Below are positions 35,801 through 36,892 of a stretch of DNA of 36,892 bases, piece after piece; position 1 is the stretch's first letter, and the number at the start of each line of letters is the position of its first letter. Under the pieces are notes generated by a model. It was not told the DNA's origin and did no database searches. It saw only the letters and a list, made by a program, of their open reading frames with translations. The position numbers and the translations under genes were made by a program. This DNA is from Candidatus Parabeggiatoa sp. nov. 3. GTDB taxonomy: Bacteria; Pseudomonadota; Gammaproteobacteria; Beggiatoales; Beggiatoaceae. Location of the stretch: NCBI GenBank assembly GCA_003645185.1, contig QNEL01000012.1, positions 1-36,892 of the forward strand. Direction: 5' to 3'.

Positions 35801-36892
35801 TCCTCCCCATTGACGAGAATGATTGGCATCCTCATATTGACTCGCATCCCATCGTTCCTTGGGAATTTCGGTGATGCCATCAATACCCGCTGTTAAATTT
35901 TCCCAAAATGCGCTTAAATCCCGCGCCATGGGATAACGACCACTGACACCGATGATGGCGATGTCGTCTTCTGGAATATCAGTTTCTGGAGTTAATGACA
36001 CCGATGACTCTGTTGAATTGAGAAAACGGGAACGAGTGAGACGTGCTAAGTTATTTTGTTCTCGTTCTGGAAGCACTGCTACCGTTTTAGTCTCGTTTGG
36101 TACAGCACTTGCACCATCGCTTATTTTTTCAATCAGTTGTTCTCGGTGATTTTTAATAAAATACTGGCCTAGTTCAGTGAGATTTTTGTATTCAAAAAAT
36201 AAGGTTTTTGAAAGGGTTCCAAAATGATTTTCTAGTTTTCGAGTCAAGCTGAGCATCATCACCGAATCCAGGCCGTATTTTTCTAAGGGGGCATGGGCCT
36301 GAATAGTGGAAAAAGTGAGTTTGAGTTCTTGGGATAAGAGGTTCTTTAAATAATCTTCTGTTTTGGCCTGTAATTGCGATGGATCAGGGCCACTTTGATT
36401 AAGGGGCGATTTGTCAGGTTCACTTTGATTAATCGGTTGCTTATTATGAGTAGCGGCTAATGTGGGTGCCTGAATAACGGGATTCAAAGCCTTTTTGATT
36501 TGTTCTGCTTCTCCTGCTACCACCATCATTTGCACAGAGGCTAGATTTAATCCAAGCTCAAAAGCTTTGATGCCCTGTTCGGTGCTTAATGGCAGCATAC
36601 CCATGAATTGTTTTAACCACGCTTGTTTTTTACTATCAACCTGCATCCCCCCTTCTTGCCATAACGGCCAGTTGATGGAAAGCGTTTGACCAAAACGTTG
36701 TTCTTGAGCGCGTAATCCCTCACGCCATTGTGCAAAGTGATCCATAAAGCTATTGGCATAAGCATAATCACTTTGCCCGATATTGCCCATTGCCGCGACG
36801 ATGGAGGAAAACAGCACGAAAAAATCCAGTTTATCGTTTTTTGTGGCTTCATCCAAATACACGCTGCCCAATATTTTAGGCGCTAACACCGC
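32840..36892 (-). CDS. Trans-AT polyketide synthase, C-terminal part (KR-ACP-KS-ACP-thioesterase), truncated by window edge
   Basis: The gene continues past the right end; about 1350 residues are visible. Seen in order: the end of a KR (FSS, SDYAYANSF); ACP (YGLDSV near 208); KS (about 310-725; DTMCSSS near 467, EAHGTGT, NIGHLES, intact); a post-KS linker ending LPTYPFARQRYW with no AT domain, the mark of trans-AT synthases; a second ACP (GVDSLVLM near 998); and an alpha/beta-hydrolase thioesterase (GWSLGG near 1189, GGEDHITPP, GGHYMP give Ser-Asp-His). The KS probably makes the last extension and the hydrolase frees the polyketide as acid or macrolactone. The acyltransferase must be encoded elsewhere. 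The M at 36889 in the track is not a true start. It is read in the same direction as the left PKS/NRPS pair, but four genes lie between them. Confidence 0.93.
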   Translation of the reverse strand, partial: AVLAPKILGSVYLDEATKNDKLDFFVLFSSIVAAMGNIGQSDYAYANSFMDHFAQWREGLRAQEQRFGQTLSINWPLWQEGGMQVDSKKQAWLKQFMGMLPLSTEQGIKAFELGLNLASVQMMVVAGEAEQIKKALNPVIQAPTLAATHNKQPINQSEPDKSPLNQSGPDPSQLQAKTEDYLKNLLSQELKLTFSTIQAHAPLEKYGLDSVMMLSLTRKLENHFGTLSKTLFFEYKNLTELGQYFIKNHREQLIEKISDGASAVPNETKTVAVLPEREQNNLARLTRSRFLNSTESSVSLTPETDIPEDDIAIIGVSGRYPMARDLSAFWENLTAGIDGITEIPKERWDASQYEDANHSRQWGGFIEDVDQFDPLFFNISPTEAEFIDPQERLFLETVWHTLEDAGYPKTSLKDKPVGVFVGVMWGEYQLFGALEKHKGQAMPTASYASIANRISYYFNFQGPSIALDTMCSSSLTAIHLACESLKRGESEIAIAGGVNVSIHPKKYILLGQHQFLSSDGRCRSFGEGGDGYVPGEGVGALLLKPLHQARIDGDHIYAVIKGSSINHGGKTNGYTVPDPNAQASLISSTLKKAQINPRTISYVEAHGTGTSLGDPIEIRGLTKAYQEETVDTQYCAIGSVKSNIGHLESAAGMAALTKVLLQMKYKQLVPSLHSERLNPNINFETSPFYVQHGLTEWKQPILKENGKEIRYPRRAGISSFGAGGANAHLIVEEYEPPLREAESHSQKDYIIVLSAKNEDRLQAYIKKIIDFFNSATVAGEVGTTVNEAELPEPIQPDLLLLADLAYTLQIGREPLEERLAIVVDSIESLTEKLMQYAQGQTEIAHFFHGNVKTSKAHSALLIEGEAGEAFLNMLIEKQELTKLAQLWILGVDIDWQLLYPKPPKPQRIALPTYPFARQRYWIPEKETSLNRDHEQITQRIQSLPDAPTLNHLEAKSTRQSIIKNHSLEAEIDDLKQLFSEALKLDIIHLDEHSMLEEFGVDSLVLMDVVQKMSRRYQLKLKISDLIGLNTIKDFAHYIINFQSSATDIKKVKPESESSLTSLGNHHPLFRKNDPSHWYEQLLENDNDVFSTCDNLNIFQIKSSQGIHIEILSCGKGTPVVLLPPIDCLATAWLYQILELSQQFQVLVFHYPGYGNSEFHDEQSHFEAIGDSILDLLNLININQPFHLVGWSLGGFISQVMAKKYAPHIKSLTLVNTTAKLEEDDSIENAFKLAKLLRDDFELHLPKEMRSKREGSLDFIKATDNNQISLHYIHQVLQFDFRSQMASIQIPTLVIAGGEDHITPPRYAEWIHNNIKGSKYEKLDKGGHYMPLQNAEYFNQQWFNFIQTKSI

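Overview
The window looks like accessory DNA from a large-genome, filamentous or giant-cell bacterium. The giant kinase-ATPase-GAF sensor proteins, the NRPS/PKS genes and the dense short palindromic repeats between genes fit a Beggiatoa/Thiomargarita-type gammaproteobacterium, or less well a cyanobacterium. This placement is an inference from gene style, not from a marker gene.

Layout, left to right. (1) 1-791: no gene; a tandem array of hairpin-plus-T-run units. (2) 792-18319, minus strand: a two-gene assembly line read right to left. A single-module PKS (KS-AT-DH-cMT-psiKR/ER-KR-ACP) is joined by an ATGA overlap to a 3255-residue NRPS (TubC docking-C-FkbH-ACP-C-A(N-MT)-PCP-E plus a docking-like tail). 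(3) 18320-19397: gene-free, with a MITE that still has its 9-bp target duplication. (4) 19398-24827 and 26111-31429, plus strand: two paralogous giant signalling proteins (Ser/Thr kinase, AAA ATPase, helical repeats, GAF) with different outputs, a SpoIIE/PP2C phosphatase and a class III nucleotide cyclase. A 1.3 kb repeat-rich gap lies between them, holding a structured transposon-end-like segment and a cluster of palindromes. (5) 31506-32398, minus strand: an overlapping pair of small genes, perhaps toxin/partner. (6) 32840-36892, minus strand: the 3' end of a trans-AT PKS (KR-ACP-KS-ACP-thioesterase), cut by the window edge.

How the genes may work together. The left line should make an alpha-methylated acyl unit. 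The ER has lost conserved residues and may be dead, so the unit may stay unsaturated. The NRPS C domain would pass it to a glycerate-derived unit on the FkbH-fed ACP, then to threonine (A-domain code DFWNIGMVHK), which is N-methylated and epimerised. The NRPS has no release domain, so a partner lies elsewhere. The trans-AT PKS ends in its own hydrolase and may belong to a second line. The twin kinases lie between the two and may control them, but nothing in the sequence proves this.

The most unusual signal is a dispersed hairpin repeat (GTAGGGGC family). It has entered both megasynthase genes in opposite orientations and expanded there in 15-bp and 21-bp steps that keep the reading frame. Intergenic copies show compensatory base-pair changes.
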